Of a DNA stretch of 64,000 nucleotides, positions 54,556 through 62,494 are shown piece by piece. Below the pieces are notes generated by a model. It did no database searches and had not been told where the DNA came from. It worked only from the letters and a program-made list of their open reading frames with translations. The DNA comes from Actinomycetota bacterium. Lineage in GTDB: Bacteria > Actinomycetota > Actinomycetes > Actinomycetales > Microbacteriaceae. The position numbers and the translations under genes are program-made. The stretch's first letter is position 1; each line of letters begins with the position of its first letter. The stretch spans positions 1 through 64,000 of the forward strand of contig JAUZFR010000188.1 of NCBI GenBank assembly GCA_030840335.1, given 5' to 3'.

Positions 54556-55444
54556 CACTGCCGATCGCATCGTCGTCTTCGGCGACGTGATCGACGACGT
54601 CATCGCCACCCCGTCGGGCTCCATCCGCTCCGACACCGACACGCCGGCAAGGATCGAACGCCGCGCGGGCGGGTCGGCCGCCAACATGGCGACCTGGCTC
54701 GCAGAGGTGGGCGGTGTCGTCGACTTCGTGGGCAGGGTCGGAGTGATGGACCTCGAACGCCACAGTCGGCTGCTCTCCGATGCCGGTGTTCGGCCGATGC
54801 TCGCGGGCGACCACATGCTTCCGACCGGCACAATCGTGATCATCGTCGAAGGTGACCGTCGCTCGATGCTGACGGAGCGTGGCGCCAACGCGGCTCTCGA
54901 TCCGGAGGCCGTGTCCAACTCGATTCTGAACGGCGCGCGAGTGCTGCACTTCACCGGATACAGCCTGTTCGGTCGAAGGAACGGCGCCGGTTTTCGAAAG
55001 CTCATCAAGCGCGCGCGAGCACGAGGCGTTCAGGTTTCGGTCGACCCCGGCTCGGCCGGATTCATCGATGACTTCGGACCCAAGGCGTTTCTCAAGGCGA
55101 TCGCCGGCGCATCCATGCTCTTTCCGAACCTGGATGAAGGTATCGCGCTGACCGGTATCGAGGATCCGATTCGTATCGTCGTTGAGCTCGTAAAGAGTTT
55201 TCCGGTCGTGGCTCTCACGCTCGGGACGGCGGGAGTCATCGTTGCCGGACCGGGTCAGGCGCCGGTATTCATCGAAGCGAACGGTGTGGCCGCGCTGGAT
55301 CCGACAGGGGCCGGGGATGCCTTCTGCGCCGGCTTCCTGCGCGCATGGATCGACACGTCGGATGCTCAGGAATCCGCGAGAGCGGGAGCGCAGCTGGCCG
55401 CGCGTGCGGTCGAATCCATCGGCGGCCGACCGACGATCGCCTGA
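54548..55444 (+). CDS. psuK: PfkB-family carbohydrate kinase, probable pseudouridine kinase
   Basis: The 298-residue ribokinase-fold protein has GDVIDDVIATPSGSIRSDTD, RRAGGSAANMATWLAEVGG, and the catalytic DPTGAGDAFCAGFLRAW. It would phosphorylate pseudouridine for PsuG. It overlaps psuG by 8 bp (ATGGCTGA), so translational coupling is expected. The frame from 54524 is longer but ATG 54548 is the better start because the kinase fold begins at VVFGDVIDD. Other sugar substrates are possible, but the position beside psuG makes pseudouridine most likely. Confidence 0.88.
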   Translation: MADTADRIVVFGDVIDDVIATPSGSIRSDTDTPARIERRAGGSAANMATWLAEVGGVVDFVGRVGVMDLERHSRLLSDAGVRPMLAGDHMLPTGTIVIIVEGDRRSMLTERGANAALDPEAVSNSILNGARVLHFTGYSLFGRRNGAGFRKLIKRARARGVQVSVDPGSAGFIDDFGPKAFLKAIAGASMLFPNLDEGIALTGIEDPIRIVVELVKSFPVVALTLGTAGVIVAGPGQAPVFIEANGVAALDPTGAGDAFCAGFLRAWIDTSDAQESARAGAQLAARAVESIGGRPTIA

Positions 55445-55555
55445 CGATCGCGCAGGCGAGTGCTCTGCGCCCCATGCGAAACTAGCTGCGTAACAAGGCG
55501 CTCGACTATGAGTCGCGGGTGGTTGCGTCGATACAGTTGGCTGCAAGGAGGCGCC

Positions 55556-56455
55556 GTGGACGCATCAGCGGGGGAGAGTGCAACAAATCGCGTCGCCCTT
55601 CTGCGCGAGCAGAAAGACCAGATGGCCATCGTAGTGATGCACGTCTGCCGGGAGCGGCGCATCCGGGCGCTGGCTGGTGGAGGTTCGGTTCTCACGGCTC
55701 AGGGACTTATTTCGCCGAATGTCTCCCGCACCCTGTCGCTGGTCGTCGATCCGGCATCCAACCGCCACCTCGTCACAGCTTTGCGTGAGGCCGGCTGGCG
55801 CCGCGAACGCGGGTCTCGACGGTTCAGCATCCTTCCGCCTGTGAAGCAGGCCTTCGTGAATGACGCCTGGATCGCGGCCCTCAACGTCTTCTCGGTCATT
55901 CCCGGTTTCTTCGCAGACCCCGAGGAGACGTTCGACCTGCTCTGGGAGCGGCGGCGGGAGGTTCCGGTGCGGGGGGAGACCATTCCTGGCCTCGACCGGC
56001 TGGCGTCGGCCGTGCTCGCCAGCCATAACAGTCTGGATGGTCGTGGCCCGCACGCCGCGAGTCACTCCGAGTTCTTCGCCGAGCAGTTTCGCCAGGTGCT
56101 GAGTGATGCCGAGCGGTCTGAGCTCGCAGAGCTCGTGCGACGCGTTGGGGGTGGTGGGGAGATGAGCTCGTTCCTTGAGTCGCTGGGTGTCGAGCCCGTA
56201 CCCTTCACTCTTCCATCGCAGGCATATGTGAGTTGGCGACTGAAGATCGACTCGGCGACCGACCAGATTCGGCGGGCGGTCGCGCTGCTCGAACTGCCGC
56301 GTCGCGGGCGCCAGCAACTCTACGAAAGCCGGTCTGGTCGCCCGAGACGTCTCAAGGATGTCTGGATCATGATCGTCTCGCTGCCCAACACTTTCCGGGC
56401 GATCGTTGGTGCCAAGCGGCGGTGGGCCGCCGACTCCCGACGCGCCGACTCCTGA
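55556..56455 (+). CDS. Hypothetical protein with nucleotidyltransferase-like features
   Basis: The 299-residue protein contains VVDPASNRHLVTALREAGWR, where a Nucleotidyltransfer_5 domain would have its first motif, and FDLLWERRREVPVRG then IPGLDRLASAVLASHNSL, which resemble segments of PF14907-type nucleotidyltransferases. The classical DxD motif is not evident, so this may be inactive or a distant homologue. GTG 55556 follows AAGGAGG closely; ATG 55508 is an alternative. The last residues (ADSRRADS) are encoded by a 15-bp tandem repeat. Confidence 0.5.
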   Translation: MDASAGESATNRVALLREQKDQMAIVVMHVCRERRIRALAGGGSVLTAQGLISPNVSRTLSLVVDPASNRHLVTALREAGWRRERGSRRFSILPPVKQAFVNDAWIAALNVFSVIPGFFADPEETFDLLWERRREVPVRGETIPGLDRLASAVLASHNSLDGRGPHAASHSEFFAEQFRQVLSDAERSELAELVRRVGGGGEMSSFLESLGVEPVPFTLPSQAYVSWRLKIDSATDQIRRAVALLELPRRGRQQLYESRSGRPRRLKDVWIMIVSLPNTFRAIVGAKRRWAADSRRADS

Positions 56456-56475
56456 CGCGCCGACTCCTGACGCGC
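56431..56475 (+). repeat. Three tandem copies of a 15-bp repeat
   Basis: The unit CGACTCCTGACGCGC occurs at 56431-56445 (with one C instead of T), 56446-56460 and 56461-56475. The second copy holds the stop codon of the preceding gene (TGA 56453-56455). The repeat is likely a recent slippage event; the first copy still encodes residues. Confidence 0.85.
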
Positions 56476-56480
56476 GCGAA

Positions 56481-56933
56481 CTAGCCGCGTTCGCCGGCGA
56501 CGCTCGCGCGCAGCTTCGCGGTGAGCTTGGCGAGCTGCGTCAACTCTTCCTGCGACAGGGCACCGCCAACATGGCGGGCGATCGAATCGGCGTGCGCAAC
56601 GGCCACCTTGCGAAAGAGCGAGAACCCTTCGTCCGTCAGGCAGACAAAGGTTCCGCGCCCGTCGCCCGGGTCGCTCTCCTTACTGACGAGGCCGCGACTG
56701 ACAAGCCGGTCGACCATCCGGCTGACGCTCGGCTGCGTAAGCAGCAGGTGACGGTTGAGGTCTCGGATGCGCAGCTTGCGGCCATCCTGCTTGGTCAGGT
56801 TGAAGAGAACGTCGTATTCGTTGAACGACAGTTCGTCATTGGGAAATTCACGATTGAGCTCGCGAAGAACGGTCACCTGGGCGCGGAACAGTGACTCCCA
56901 GGCGTTGATCGCTGCGGTGGATCGGTTGGTCAC
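56481..56933 (-). CDS. MarR-family transcriptional regulator
   Basis: The 150-residue protein has the MarR winged helix: ELSFNEYDVLFNLTKQDGRK, then LTQPSVSRMVDRLVSRGLVS and the wing DGRGTFVCLTDEG. It has no obvious target: the hypothetical gene is convergent and the upstream region contains only a hairpin and AT-rich sequence. The start is GTG at 56933 (VTNRSTAAINAWE). Autoregulation is common in the family. Confidence 0.88.
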   Translation of the reverse strand: MTNRSTAAINAWESLFRAQVTVLRELNREFPNDELSFNEYDVLFNLTKQDGRKLRIRDLNRHLLLTQPSVSRMVDRLVSRGLVSKESDPGDGRGTFVCLTDEGFSLFRKVAVAHADSIARHVGGALSQEELTQLAKLTAKLRASVAGERG

Positions 56934-57308
56934 ACGCCAACTCTATTGAGAGCAGGGGACTGAGAAAGAATCGGGTTACGAAGGCGCATGACGCCAGAGA
57001 GCAAAAAGGGCGGTTAAACAGGATTGAGGGTCGGTTTCAGAGGCTAGAAACCGACCCTCTCCCTTGCACCAAGAGTGTCCTGCAATCACATTCCGCAGAG
57101 GCTGCCACAGCAAACAACTTCTGCTTCAAGAAATATATAACGAGAAGGTAACGGCGTCTAGTTATCTAAACGTTATTTTTCTGCGAGTTTCATATGAGCC
57201 GAATTCCGGGCCTCTCATCCCCGGTCGTGGGGCGTCGATCGTCGCCTCTGTGCTTCATCCGACTTGACTCAAATGGTGGTTACGGCGCGGCGATCGCAAC
57301 CATTTGCG
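56934..57308. other. 375-bp intergenic region with hairpin, AT-rich patch and repeat copy 2
   Basis: From left to right it has a 13-bp hairpin (57026-57059), an unusually AT-rich stretch around 57095-57200, and the palindromic element at 57259-57322. An open frame 57064-57267 starts at TTG, lacks a ribosome binding site and has no recognisable fold, so I do not call it. Confidence 0.6.
57026..57059. terminator. 13-bp perfect hairpin
   Basis: GAGGGTCGGTTTC (57026-57038), loop AGAGGCTA, GAAACCGACCCTC (57047-57059). It is followed by TCTCCC rather than a T-run. It may be a terminator for an upstream or opposite transcript or a structured element; no gene ends immediately before it on the plus strand. 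Confidence 0.55.
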
Positions 57309-57322
57309 TCAAGTCGGCTGGG
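57259..57322. repeat. Dispersed palindromic element, copy 2
   Basis: It has arms beginning GACTTGACTCAAATGGTGG (57261-57279) and ending ACCATTTGCGTCAAGTC (57299-57315). It aligns without gaps to copy 1 (45891-45954). The third arm base pair is C-G here but G-C in copy 1, a compensatory change. It overlaps the end of the 118-residue membrane protein, whose stop codon lies within the element. Confidence 0.7.
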
Positions 57323-57665
57323 CTTCCACGGGCTTACGTGTTCTCCACTGGAGCGCACCGACGATGAGTTGGGCGACGATGGCCAGACACGCGGCATTGA
57401 GTAGCGACACGGCCCAGATGATCTCCGCCACCCCGTTGTCAGCAAACGGGTCGTTGGCGTGTTCGCTGAAGTTCGTGCTGCCGAGAACTGCGAGGATGCC
57501 CCCGAGTATGACCGTCGTGGTTGTGATAGTCACGAGCGCGGCTTTGTATGGGTTGACCGGCCCCGGTGCCTGGGGCACGTCGCTGGCGTCGCTCTCTTCG
57601 ATTGGTTCGGATTGCGCAGGACTCACAGTGGTGCTCGCTTTCGTCTTCGCGTGTTGGCGCAGCAA
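57309..57665 (-). CDS. Two-helix membrane protein, hypothetical
   Basis: The 118-residue protein has a polar Ser/Pro/Glu N-terminus of about 40 residues, a hydrophobic helix (AALVTITTTTVILGGILAVL), a polar stretch, and a second helix (IIWAVSLLNAACLAIVAQLI). I do not recognise a family. The stop codon falls in the repeat element, so the C-terminus VEAQPT may have been set by insertion. It is divergent from ogt, with 123 bp between starts. Confidence 0.6.
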   Translation of the reverse strand: MLRQHAKTKASTTVSPAQSEPIEESDASDVPQAPGPVNPYKAALVTITTTTVILGGILAVLGSTNFSEHANDPFADNGVAEIIWAVSLLNAACLAIVAQLIVGALQWRTRKPVEAQPT

Positions 57666-57788
57666 TGGTGGAGACCCACCCTTCCCGTGCGCGCAAGGCT
57701 ATCGCCAACCCGAGTTGTGAACTATGTGTCCGAAAACCGCGTGATGCGAGAGTCGGAACGCGGGAGGATTTTCCTGAAGGGAATCACC

Positions 57789-58301
57789 ATGTACTTACGT
57801 CACGCCACCATCGACACAAGAGTCGGCCAGGTCACCATCGTTGCTTCCGACGACACCATCGTCGGGATCTACTATCCGCACCACTGGACGAGGCCATCGG
57901 CGAGCATCTTCGGCGTCGCAGGGGATTCCTCTAACGACACCGTCCTCACCGCCGCGCGGGAGCAGCTTGCCGAGTATCTGGATGGCGCGCGCACATCCTT
58001 CGATCTTCCGGTCGTCACGCATGGCAACCCGTTCCAGGAGCGCGTCTGGGCTCTCCTGAACCAGATTCCCTATGGCGAGACCACGACATACGGCGAACTC
58101 GCTGAGAAGCTCGGCGGCAAATCGCTCGCACGGATGGTCGGCCAGGCGGTCGGCCACAACCCGCTCAGCGTCATCGTGCCCTGCCATCGTGTCGTCGGGA
58201 AAGACGGCAAGCTCACCGGATACGCGGGCGGCCTCGAGCGAAAGAAGATGCTCCTCAGCCTCGAAGGATCGATGCCCGCGACCTCGGTGACGCTGTTCTG
58301 A
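57789..58301 (+). CDS. ogt: Methylated-DNA--protein-cysteine methyltransferase
   Basis: The 170-residue repair protein has the active-site PCHRVVGKDGKLTGYAGGLE (Cys acceptor) and FQERVWALLNQIPYGETTTY, with the ARMVGQAVGHNPLSVIVPCH region. It removes O6-alkylguanine lesions. ATG 57789 was chosen, preceded by GAAGGGAATC; the open frame from 57459 is longer but unsupported. Its stop is 3 bp from the convergent HtrA gene. Confidence 0.95.
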   Translation: MYLRHATIDTRVGQVTIVASDDTIVGIYYPHHWTRPSASIFGVAGDSSNDTVLTAAREQLAEYLDGARTSFDLPVVTHGNPFQERVWALLNQIPYGETTTYGELAEKLGGKSLARMVGQAVGHNPLSVIVPCHRVVGKDGKLTGYAGGLERKKMLLSLEGSMPATSVTLF

Positions 58302-58303
58302 GC

Positions 58304-59227
58304 TCAGTTCTCGTCGAGCTCGCGAGGCACCACGATGGCATCAACGAGCGCGCCGTTGCGCCACACGGTCATCTCGATCGGGCGATCGATGGCACCCTCC
58401 ACCATGAGTTTCTGCACGGCTGTCGTCGAGACGACGCGCGCGTGATCCAGCTCGACGACGATATCGCCCCGATGGATGCCTGCCAGCTCGGCGGGACTGT
58501 TGGGCGAGACTCCGGCGACCTGCAGCCCGGTTGGTGAACCGATGCGGGCAGCGAGTTCGGGCGCGAGAGTAATCTTCGCGCCTGCGATGCCGAGCCAGGC
58601 GCGGCGCACGCGACCCTTCGTCATGAGGGTAGTGATGATCTCGCGGGTCGTCGCATTGATGGGAACAGCGAGTCCGAGACCAATTCCCGCGACCGCGGTG
58701 TTGACTCCGACCATGCGGCCGGAACTGTCGGCGAGCACACCGCCACTGTTGCCGGGATTGAGCGCGGCATCCGTCTGGATCACCTCGTCGATGACGCGGC
58801 CGGTCTGCGTGGGCAGCGACCGTCCGAGAGCTGACACGATGCCGGCCGTCACGCTCCCGGCGAGGCCGAGCGGATTGCCGAGCGCGACGACCAGCTGACC
58901 AACTCGCAGCCGGGCGGCATCGCCGAACTGCAGTGGCGCAGGCACACTACCGCGAGCGTGCAGCACGGCGAGATCCGACAGGGAGTCGCGCCCCACGACA
59001 TCCAGCGCGACGGTCGTGCCATCGGAAAAGGATGCCTCGGCGGTGCGCGCCGCGTCCACGACGTGGGCACTGGTCAGCAGGAATCCATCGTCGGTGATCA
59101 CGCTCGCACTTCCTGATCCGCCGCCTCGCGCACTGCGCACCGTAATGCTCGCGACCGCGGGGAGTACCGTCTCAGCCACCGCCACGACCGTGCGGGAGTA
59201 TGCGTCGAGAATGTCGTCACCGCTCAT
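58304..59227 (-). CDS. HtrA/DegP-like S1C serine protease with PDZ domain, no signal peptide
   Basis: The 307-residue protease has the triad His in LLTSAHVVDAA, Asp in DSLSDLAVLHARG, and Ser in ALNPGNSGGVLADSS. A PDZ domain follows (GLQVAGVSPNSPAELAGIHR). Unlike most HtrA proteins it starts directly with DDILDAYSRTVVAVAETVLP, with no signal peptide or transmembrane helix, so it may be cytoplasmic or the start may be upstream. The upstream 45 bp contains a CGCACCA/TGGTGCG palindrome at 59251-59266. It is possibly paired with VanZ. Confidence 0.88.
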   Translation of the reverse strand: MSGDDILDAYSRTVVAVAETVLPAVASITVRSARGGGSGSASVITDDGFLLTSAHVVDAARTAEASFSDGTTVALDVVGRDSLSDLAVLHARGSVPAPLQFGDAARLRVGQLVVALGNPLGLAGSVTAGIVSALGRSLPTQTGRVIDEVIQTDAALNPGNSGGVLADSSGRMVGVNTAVAGIGLGLAVPINATTREIITTLMTKGRVRRAWLGIAGAKITLAPELAARIGSPTGLQVAGVSPNSPAELAGIHRGDIVVELDHARVVSTTAVQKLMVEGAIDRPIEMTVWRNGALVDAIVVPRELDEN

Positions 59228-59250
59228 AGGGTCAAGCGTGACGGTGTCAC

Positions 59251-59266
59251 CGCACCAAATGGTGCG
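59251..59266. promoter_or_regulatory. CGCACCA-AA-TGGTGCG palindrome upstream of the protease gene
   Basis: A perfect inverted repeat of 7-bp arms and 2-bp centre lies 24 bp upstream of the HtrA start and 7 bp after the stop of the VanZ gene. It could be an operator. Confidence 0.45.
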
Positions 59267-59272
59267 CGTTCG

Positions 59273-59746
59273 CTATCGGCTGACGGGGATGCTCGCGGCG
59301 CGCGCCCGTGGTCTGCCGGTCGTCACAAGCAGCGCGAGGAGCGCACCGAGGATTGCTCCGGTCGTGTTAGCGATGAGGTCGCGCACGTCGGGCACGCGCG
59401 TCGGCAGGAAAGTCTGGGTTCCCTCGATGACAAGCGTCAGTACGACTCCAGCGAGGATCGCCAGCCACCACCTGCGTCGGCCGAAGAGGACAACGAACAG
59501 CAAGCCGAGCGGCACAAAGACGGCGATGTTCGACACGAACTCGAGATCGGCAAACGTGAAGTTGTGGATCGGTCCGAAACGGTTCACCGCGTCGACCACC
59601 ACCATCGCGAGGGACTTCGTTTCGGTGTTTGTCGGCTGCGGACCGAGGGTGAGCCAACCGATGAAGGCGAGGTAGCCAAGCGTCAGGATCAACGCGGCGC
59701 GCGGCCTCGAGCGATTGCCGGGTGCGGAAGAAGTTCGGGTAGTCAC
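59273..59746 (-). CDS. VanZ-family membrane protein
   Basis: The 157-residue protein has four hydrophobic helices and the VanZ motif LTLGYLAFIGWLTLGPQP and FADLEFVSNIAVFVPLGLLF, then FLPTRVPDVRDLIANTTGA. VanZ-like proteins are known from teicoplanin resistance clusters, but here it is a lone gene with no vancomycin resistance set nearby, so a general envelope role is more likely. It is 46 bp upstream of the protease gene on the same strand. Confidence 0.88.
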   Translation of the reverse strand: MTTRTSSAPGNRSRPRAALILTLGYLAFIGWLTLGPQPTNTETKSLAMVVVDAVNRFGPIHNFTFADLEFVSNIAVFVPLGLLFVVLFGRRRWWLAILAGVVLTLVIEGTQTFLPTRVPDVRDLIANTTGAILGALLALLVTTGRPRARAASIPVSR

Positions 59747-59815
59747 GGTCTCACGCTACGAAGTCTCGCTGGGGGTCTCATCCGCCGCTGGTCGCAATCA
59801 GGTAGTCCTTGCGAA

Positions 59816-60214
59816 CTAAACCGGGGAATCAACGATGGTCTCGATCAGGATGCCTGCAGCCGTGAACGTGCTGCTCAAGACATCCGCTGTGTCGAGAAAG
59901 AGCCGGTCGGATGGGTTTTCGCCAGCCAGCTTGCCGGTGATGACCCCGCGCGGCGAACTGCTGTTCCAGCGGACGAGCTGCTGGGAGTTGCCTGTGTTTG
60001 CGCGTTCGGTGATCTCGACGACGAAACTGGTGCGGGGTCTGCTGCTGCCGAACAGCCCGCCGAGAAATCCGCCAGCGGTGTTGCTCGACGTTGCGATGAA
60101 TCCGCCTGCCGGCGTCGTCAGCACGTCGAAGCCGTGCGCGTGCAGCGTCTGCTCTACCAGGAGTTTCGCGGCGTCGCCGTCGAGCGCGACGACGTAGGCG
60201 AAACTCGAAGCCAA
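59816..60214 (-). CDS. Hypothetical protein
   Basis: The 132-residue protein contains LVEQTLHAHGFDVLTTPAGG, a glycine-rich GGFLGGLFGSSR loop and SFVVEITERANTG. No family or signal was recognised; it may have an alpha/beta fold like small actinobacterial proteins. It follows the OmpR-type gene by 9 bp and so may be co-transcribed with it. Confidence 0.6.
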   Translation of the reverse strand: MASSFAYVVALDGDAAKLLVEQTLHAHGFDVLTTPAGGFIATSSNTAGGFLGGLFGSSRPRTSFVVEITERANTGNSQQLVRWNSSSPRGVITGKLAGENPSDRLFLDTADVLSSTFTAAGILIETIVDSPV

Positions 60215-60223
60215 GAAGCGCGC

Positions 60224-60919
60224 CTAGAAGAAGTCGGGGCTCGGAGTGGATGCGTGACGAATCGACACGTCGGCGTGACGGTCGAATCGATACCCGACTC
60301 CGCGAACCGTGCGCACGATGTCTTCGTAGGCACCGAGCTTCGAGCGGAGGCGACGGACGTGCACGTCGATCGTGCGCTCGTTGGGAATCTCGTCGTCGCC
60401 ATCGGCCCAGAGCGAACTGATCAGTTCAGCGCGGTCGATCGTACGACCTTCGCGCAGCACGAGGTACTGCAACAACTCAAATTCCTTGTAAGTCAGTGCG
60501 GCAGACTCACCGTCGAGCACGAGGCGCTTGCGCGAGATGTCGATGATGACACCCCCGCGCACCTTTGCGGCGGGCTCCTCGGCCTGGCGGTGCTTCGCGA
60601 GAGCGGCCGGATCCTGCAGGGCGAGACGCACGACATCCACGTCACGCCCGCCCGCGCCGCGCGGGGCGAGAGCGACGGCGGCATAGGTCTCAGCGGATGG
60701 TGCGAGCTGAGCGGCAAGCTGCTTCAGCTGCTCGACGAGTGCGCCGAGGTCGGTGCCGGACTCTGCGGCCTTGGCCTCATCGAGTCCGACGTAGAGCACG
60801 AAACCGCGGGCTTCGGTTCCGGACGGCACCGCGCGCAGGCGGGGAGCCGGTTCGGGCGCGGGCGCCGGCGCGGCAGAGATGGTGCGAGTGGCTGGCAGAT
60901 CAAGAGTTGCGAGAGACAT
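60224..60919 (-). CDS. OmpR-type winged-helix DNA-binding protein without phospho-acceptor Asp
   Basis: The 231-residue protein ends with a PhoB/OmpR winged helix: ALTYKEFELLQYLVLREGRT, DRAELISSLWADGDDEIPNE and RTIDVHVRRLRSKLGAYEDI followed by RTVRGVGYRF. Its N-terminal 110 residues replace the receiver domain by a Pro/Ala-rich linker and a region (ARGFVLYVGLDEAKAAESGT) without the usual DD and phospho-Asp layout. It may be an orphan regulator, as in some Microbacteriaceae. ATG 60919 with AAAGGAAT was chosen; an in-frame extension reaches 61084. Confidence 0.8.
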   Translation of the reverse strand: MSLATLDLPATRTISAAPAPAPEPAPRLRAVPSGTEARGFVLYVGLDEAKAAESGTDLGALVEQLKQLAAQLAPSAETYAAVALAPRGAGGRDVDVVRLALQDPAALAKHRQAEEPAAKVRGGVIIDISRKRLVLDGESAALTYKEFELLQYLVLREGRTIDRAELISSLWADGDDEIPNERTIDVHVRRLRSKLGAYEDIVRTVRGVGYRFDRHADVSIRHASTPSPDFF

Positions 60920-61270
60920 GGGGTCTATTCCTTTGGTGCTGCGAAGGGCCTCGTGATCGAGGGGTGATCCTTCGGAAATGAAGTCGTGAAGTGTGGTTCG
61001 GGATGCGTCCGCAACTGGCGGAGAGTCATCCGGGAGTCCTGGCTGCGTCTCGGAGGAATTCATAATCTCAGAGGTTCCGCTCAAGCCGGACTCGGCGAGG
61101 TTGGCCGATTAGGCACACATTCGACAACACATGACAACGCGTACCGGCATCATCATGCCGGCAGTCCCACGGGCCTCAAGGGAGGTCAGGGCGTGCGCGT
61201 TCACAGTCATGGCACAACTATCTTGCACAGACGCGCAATATGTCAAGTCGCGTGGGGCGAATACGCAGGA
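60920..61270. other. 351-bp region with hairpin and likely promoter, no supported gene
   Basis: An open frame continues upstream of the regulator start (60919) to 61084, perhaps an alternative N-terminus. CCGGCAT-CATC-ATGCCGG at 61144-61161 is a perfect hairpin. On the minus strand TTGACA (61246-61241), an 18-bp spacer and GATAGT (61222-61217) resemble a promoter for the regulator, with a leader of roughly 290 nt. Confidence 0.45.
61144..61161. promoter_or_regulatory. Perfect 7-bp hairpin in the regulator leader
   Basis: CCGGCAT (61144-61150), loop CATC, ATGCCGG (61155-61161). It would form in the leader RNA on either strand and could be an attenuator or operator. Confidence 0.4.
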
Positions 61271-61903
61271 TTAGACCGTTCCGTAGAGACGATCGCCCGC
61301 GTCACCAAGTCCGGGCACGATGTAGCCGACCTCGTTGAGCTTCTCGTCCCTTGCGCCGACGACGATGGTGACCTCTCGCCCCTTCGTCGCCTCTTCGACG
61401 GCCGCGAGGCCCTCCGGGGCGGCGATCAGGCAGACGCATGTGACGTCAACCGCGCCTCGGTCGAACAGGTAGTTGATCGCAGCAATGAGCGAGCCGCCGG
61501 TCGCGAGCATCGGGTCGAGCACGAAGCACTGGCGGTTCGACAGGTCATCCGGGAGACGCTCGGCATAGATGTCGGGCTGCAGGGTTTCCTCGTTGCGCAC
61601 CATGCCGAGGAAGCCGACCTCCGCTGTCGGAATGAGCTTGACCATGCCCTCGAGCATGCCGAGTCCGGCGCGGAGGATGGGAACCACGAGCGGCCGGGGA
61701 AGGCTGATCGCCAGGCCCTTTGCCTCCGCAACAGGGGTCTGAACGGTCACTTCTTCGACGCGCACATTGCGCGTGGCTTCGTACGCGAGAAGGGTGACGA
61801 GCTCTTCGGCGAGCGCCCGGAACGTCGGCGACGGCGTCGTCGCATCCCTCAAGACCGTGAGCTTGTGTGTGATCAGGGGGTGGTCGGCTACGTGCACTCG
61901 CAT
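61271..61903 (-). CDS. upp: Uracil phosphoribosyltransferase
   Basis: The 210-residue enzyme has [40 protein letters not shown], the PRPP loop [20 protein letters not shown], and the C-terminal uracil-binding [16 protein letters not shown]. It salvages uracil with PRPP to UMP. It connects functionally with psuG, which releases uracil, though it lies 6 kb away. The gene is divergent from tadA with 33 bp between. Confidence 0.97.
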   Translation of the reverse strand: MRVHVADHPLITHKLTVLRDATTPSPTFRALAEELVTLLAYEATRNVRVEEVTVQTPVAEAKGLAISLPRPLVVPILRAGLGMLEGMVKLIPTAEVGFLGMVRNEETLQPDIYAERLPDDLSNRQCFVLDPMLATGGSLIAAINYLFDRGAVDVTCVCLIAAPEGLAAVEEATKGREVTIVVGARDEKLNEVGYIVPGLGDAGDRLYGTV

Positions 61904-61936
61904 AGGCTCAATCTAGCGAACGGAGGACCGATTCGG

Positions 61937-62398
61937 ATGGGCACACCAGAGCAGTACGAGAACTGGATGCGCGTTGCCGCGAGCGACGCCCGCCTCGCGA
62001 TCGCGACCGGAGACGTCCCCGTTGCGGCCATCCTGCTGGATGGCGAAGGCCGGCCTATCGCGGCCGGGCGCAACGAACGCGAGAAGTACGACGACCCGAC
62101 AGCTCACGCGGAAATTGTCGCGATTCGCGCGGCCGCGGCAGTCACCGGGGACTGGCGCCTCAGCGACACGACCCTCATCGTCACCCTCGAACCGTGCGCA
62201 ATGTGTGCCGGCGCAATCGTGAACGCGCGCATCCCTCGCGTCGTCTTCGGGGCGTGGGACGAGAAGGCGGGCGCCGCGGGAAGTGTGAACGACCTGCTTC
62301 GGGATCGGCGTATGAACCACCGCGTCGAGGTCATCGCCGGTGTCGAGGCCGACGTCTGCTCGGCGCTGCTGCGCGAGTTCTTCGAGGCGCGCCGCTAG
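61937..62398 (+). CDS. tadA: tRNA-specific adenosine deaminase
   Basis: The 153-residue protein has the zinc site HAEIVAIRAAAA and TLEPCAMCAGAIVNARIPRV, diagnostic of TadA, which makes inosine at position 34 of tRNA-Arg. A start at 61937 (GTPEQYENWMRVA) follows GGAGGACC; the open frame extends far upstream on the plus strand but that is a shadow of upp and the regulator. Nested hairpins follow its stop. Confidence 0.95.
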   Translation: MGTPEQYENWMRVAASDARLAIATGDVPVAAILLDGEGRPIAAGRNEREKYDDPTAHAEIVAIRAAAAVTGDWRLSDTTLIVTLEPCAMCAGAIVNARIPRVVFGAWDEKAGAAGSVNDLLRDRRMNHRVEVIAGVEADVCSALLREFFEARR

Positions 62399-62430
62399 TT
62401 CGCCACCGCGAGTCATCCCCGCACTGGTGT

Positions 62431-62494
62431 GCGGGCGGAGATGTTGCGCCCGGGCGGAGTTATTACTCCGCCCCGCGGCGAGGTCTCCGCCCGC
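62431..62494. terminator. Nested hairpins between tadA and the CDF gene
   Basis: The outer arms GCGGGCGGAGA (62431-62441) and TCTCCGCCCGC (62484-62494) enclose an inner stem GGGCGGAG (62452-62459) with CTCCGCCC (62466-62473), loop TTATTA. Two further GGCGGAG copies, at 62434 and 62510, repeat the theme. It lies between convergent genes and likely ends both transcripts. Confidence 0.6.

Noticed and set aside
57064-57267. 67-codon open frame in the AT-rich patch
   Set aside because: TTG start, no ribosome binding site, no recognisable fold or conservation clue.
59564-60967. 467-codon plus-strand open frame over VanZ and regulator genes
   Set aside because: No family match; the overlapping minus-strand proteins are clearly coding.
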